A DNA stretch of 64,000 bases from Tenrec ecaudatus (taxonomy: Eukaryota; Chordata; Mammalia; Afrosoricida; Tenrecidae): the NCBI RefSeq assembly GCF_050624435.1, contig NW_027457644.1:1115501-1179500 (forward strand), given 5' to 3'. Within the stretch, counting starts at the first letter, position 1. Each line of letters opens with the position of its first letter. Below, in pieces: positions 62,476 through 64,000 of the stretch. The translations under genes and the position numbers were made by a program. The notes beneath the pieces are model-generated. The model searched no databases. It saw only the letters and a program-made list of their open reading frames with translations, and had not been told where the DNA came from.

Positions 62476-64000
62476 TTAGGCTAAGGCTATGGTTCCCCTA
62501 ACCTAAGGCTGGGGCACCCCTAGGCTTAGGCTCGGGCACCCCTTGGCTTAGGCTAGGGCACCCCAGGGCGTAGGCTAGGGCACCCCTAGGCTTAGGCTAG
62601 GGGACCCCTAGGCTAAGGCTAAGGCTAAGGTTACGGCTCCCCTATCCTAAGGCTAGGGCACCCCCAGGCTCAAGCTAAGGCACCCCTAGGCTTAGGCTAG
62701 GGCACCCCTAGACTTAGGCTAGGACACCCCTATGGTTAGGCTAGGGCACCCCTAGGCTTAGGCTAAGGCCAGGGCTCCCTTGCCTAAGGCTAGCGCACTC
62801 CTAGGCTTAGGCTAGCGCACCCCTAGGCTTAGGCTAGGGCACCCCTAGGCTTAGGTTAGGGCACTCCTAGGCTTAAGCTAGGGCACCCCTAGGCTTAGGC
62901 TAGGGCACCCCTAGGCTTAGGATAGGGCACCCCTAGGCTTAGGCTAAGGCTAGGGCCCGCCTAGCCTAAGGCTAGGGCACCCCTAGACGTAGGCGAGGGA
63001 ACCCCTAGCCTTAGGCTTGGGCGCCCCAAGGCTTAGGCTGTGGCACCCCTATGCTTAGTCTAAGGCTAGGGCTCCCCTAGCCTTAGGCTAGGGCACCCCT
63101 AGGCTTAGGCTTGGGCACCCCTAGGATTAGGATAGGGCACCCCTAGGCTCAGGCTAGGGCACCCCTAGGCTTAGGCTCAGGATACGGCTCCCCTAGCCTC
63201 AGGCTAGAGCACCCCTAGACTCAGGCTATGGCACCCTTTGGCTTAGGCTAGGGCAATCCTATGCTAGACTAAGGGTAGGGCTCCCCTAGACTCAGGCTAG
63301 GGCACCCCTAGTCTCAGGCTAGGGCACCTCTAGACTCAGGCTATGGCATCCCTAGTCTTAGGTTAGGGCACCCCTAGGCTTAGGCTAAGGCACCACTAGG
63401 CTTAGGCTAGGGCTCCCCTAGGCTTAGCCTAGGGCACCCTTGGGCTTAGGCTAGGGCACCCCTAGGCTTAGGCTAGGGCAGACTTACGCTTAGGCTAAGG
63501 CTAGGTCTCGCCTAGCCTAAGGCTAGGGCACCCCCAGGCTTAGGCTAGGGTACCCCTAGACTGACGCTATAGCAACGGCTCCCCTAGCCTCAGGCTAGGG
63601 CACCCCACGACTCAGGCTAAGGCACCCCTTGGCTTAGGCTAGGGCAATCCTAGGCTTAGGCTTAGGCTAGGGCTCCCCTAGCCTCAGGCTAGGGCAATCC
63701 TATGCTTAGGTTAGGGCACCCCTAAGTTTAGGCTAGGGCACCCCTAGGCTTAGGCTATGGCTTCGGCTCCCCTAGCCTAAAGCTAGGGCACCCCTAGGCT
63801 CAGGCTATGGCACCCCTATACTCAGGCTAGGGCTCCCCTACGCTTAGGCTAGGGCACCACTAGGCTTAGAAAAGGCTAGGGTTCCCCTAGCCTAAGGCTA
63901 GGGCACCCCTTGGCTTAGGTTACGGCACCCCTAGGCTAGGGCACCCCTAGGCTTAAGCTAGGGCAATCCTAGGCTAGACTAACGCTAGGTCTCCCCTGGC
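62476..64000 (+). repeat. Satellite, right flank; ends inside a copy of 49.4-50.1 kb
   Basis: 62.5-63.4 kb follows 46.3-47.3 kb in variant order. From about 63.47 kb the sequence follows 49.4-50.1 kb until the window ends mid-monomer. The array therefore continues to the right. Confidence 0.85.

Larger units (their letters stand above)
1..64000 (+). repeat. Satellite DNA array, 22-bp monomer with 28-bp variant
   Basis: The whole window is a head-to-tail array of one short monomer. The commonest form is 22 bp, made of CTAGGCTTAGG followed by CTAGGGCACCC (14 of 22 bases are G or C, no CpG). A 28-bp form inserts CTAAGG between the halves and ends in CTAGGGCTCCC. All monomers seen have the same orientation; I saw no inverted block and no interruption by other sequence. 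Both lengths leave remainder 1 on division by 3, and each monomer carries TAG or TAA on both strands, so all six frames close about every 66 bp. This rules out coding capacity. Satellites of this kind usually lie in constitutive heterochromatin; that location is inference. The array enters and leaves the window mid-repeat, so its true length is unknown. Confidence 0.98.

Noticed and set aside
1..64000. Protein-coding genes on either strand
   Set aside because: Each monomer carries TAG on the plus strand and TAG/TAA on the minus strand, and both monomer lengths shift the frame by one. All frames close roughly every 66 bp. Any longer open stretch is a by-product of mutated stops in satellite.
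1..64000. CRISPR array
   Set aside because: The 22-28 bp periodicity is of similar size to CRISPR repeats, but there are no unique spacers: the units abut and all sequence between them is the same repeat.
1..64000. True telomere tract
   Set aside because: TTAGGC appears once per 22 bp with other sequence between, and never as a long run. The array extends to both window ends without a terminal transition.
1..64000. G-quadruplex array
   Set aside because: There is normally one GGG run per 22 bp, with other G runs only two long and a C run next to it that favours duplex or hairpin pairing. Evidence for quadruplexes is weak.
1..64000. A single fixed higher-order repeat period for the whole window
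   Set aside because: Marker spacings vary (for example 4704, 6966, 5341 and 3040 bp for the AAGTTTACG variant). Only local periods are supported.
1..64000. Assignment to a particular species or clade
   Set aside because: There is no gene, transposon or rRNA to anchor taxonomy. The telomere-like hexamer alone is not enough.

Overview
The window is 64 kb of uninterrupted satellite DNA. I found no protein-coding gene, RNA gene, transposon, CRISPR array or unique sequence. Every stretch reads as variants of one 22-bp monomer, always in the same orientation. The monomer is two 11-nt halves, CTAGGCTTAGG and CTAGGGCACCC. A 28-bp form, in which a hexamer CTAAGG sits between the halves and CAC becomes CTC, recurs irregularly, commonly at intervals of 94, 116 or 138 bp (28 plus a multiple of 22). 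The 22-mer after a 28-mer usually starts CTAGCCTAAGG or CTAGCCTCAGG, which makes a string of short perfect inverted repeats.

The material suggests a eukaryotic nuclear genome, in heterochromatin such as a pericentromeric, subtelomeric or knob-like block. Reasons are the scale of the array, its layered tandem duplications, the lack of genes, and the extreme abundance of CTAG, a tetramer that is scarce in many bacterial genomes. I cannot name the organism. The monomer contains TTAGGC, the nematode telomere hexamer, but one hexamer is weak evidence of taxon.

Layout. 1-2888 is diverged array. 2889-6972 is a 2042-bp tandem duplication, and its tail is duplicated again with a 1280-bp period (6308-8882). 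From 8.7 to 15.8 kb there is an imperfect ~5-kb superrepeat. 17.9-18.25 kb holds nested 116-bp and 66-bp duplications. 19.3-29.2 kb is a 4.6-5.3 kb superrepeat whose second copy carries an internal 1427-bp duplication. 27.5-32.6 kb has paralogous blocks about 3.04 and 2.19 kb apart. 32.6-41.6 kb is a ~6-kb superrepeat enclosing an apparently identical 1496-bp tandem duplication (35.85-38.86 kb). 41.6-44.5 kb has a 1531-bp repeat, 45.24-46.19 kb a 470-bp one, and 45.8-49.4 kb a ~1.8-kb one. 50.7-52.0 kb and 61.1-62.5 kb are further copies of the 40.2-41.6 kb block. 55.5-57.7 kb is a ~1.3-kb duplication containing a fresh four-copy 22-bp expansion. The window ends inside a copy of the 49.4-50.1 kb segment, so the array runs past both ends.

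Across levels, many length differences between related blocks are whole monomers (22, 50, 72, 94, 138 bp). This points to in-register unequal exchange or replication slippage. All comparisons were by eye; percent identities and exact breakpoints need a self-alignment.
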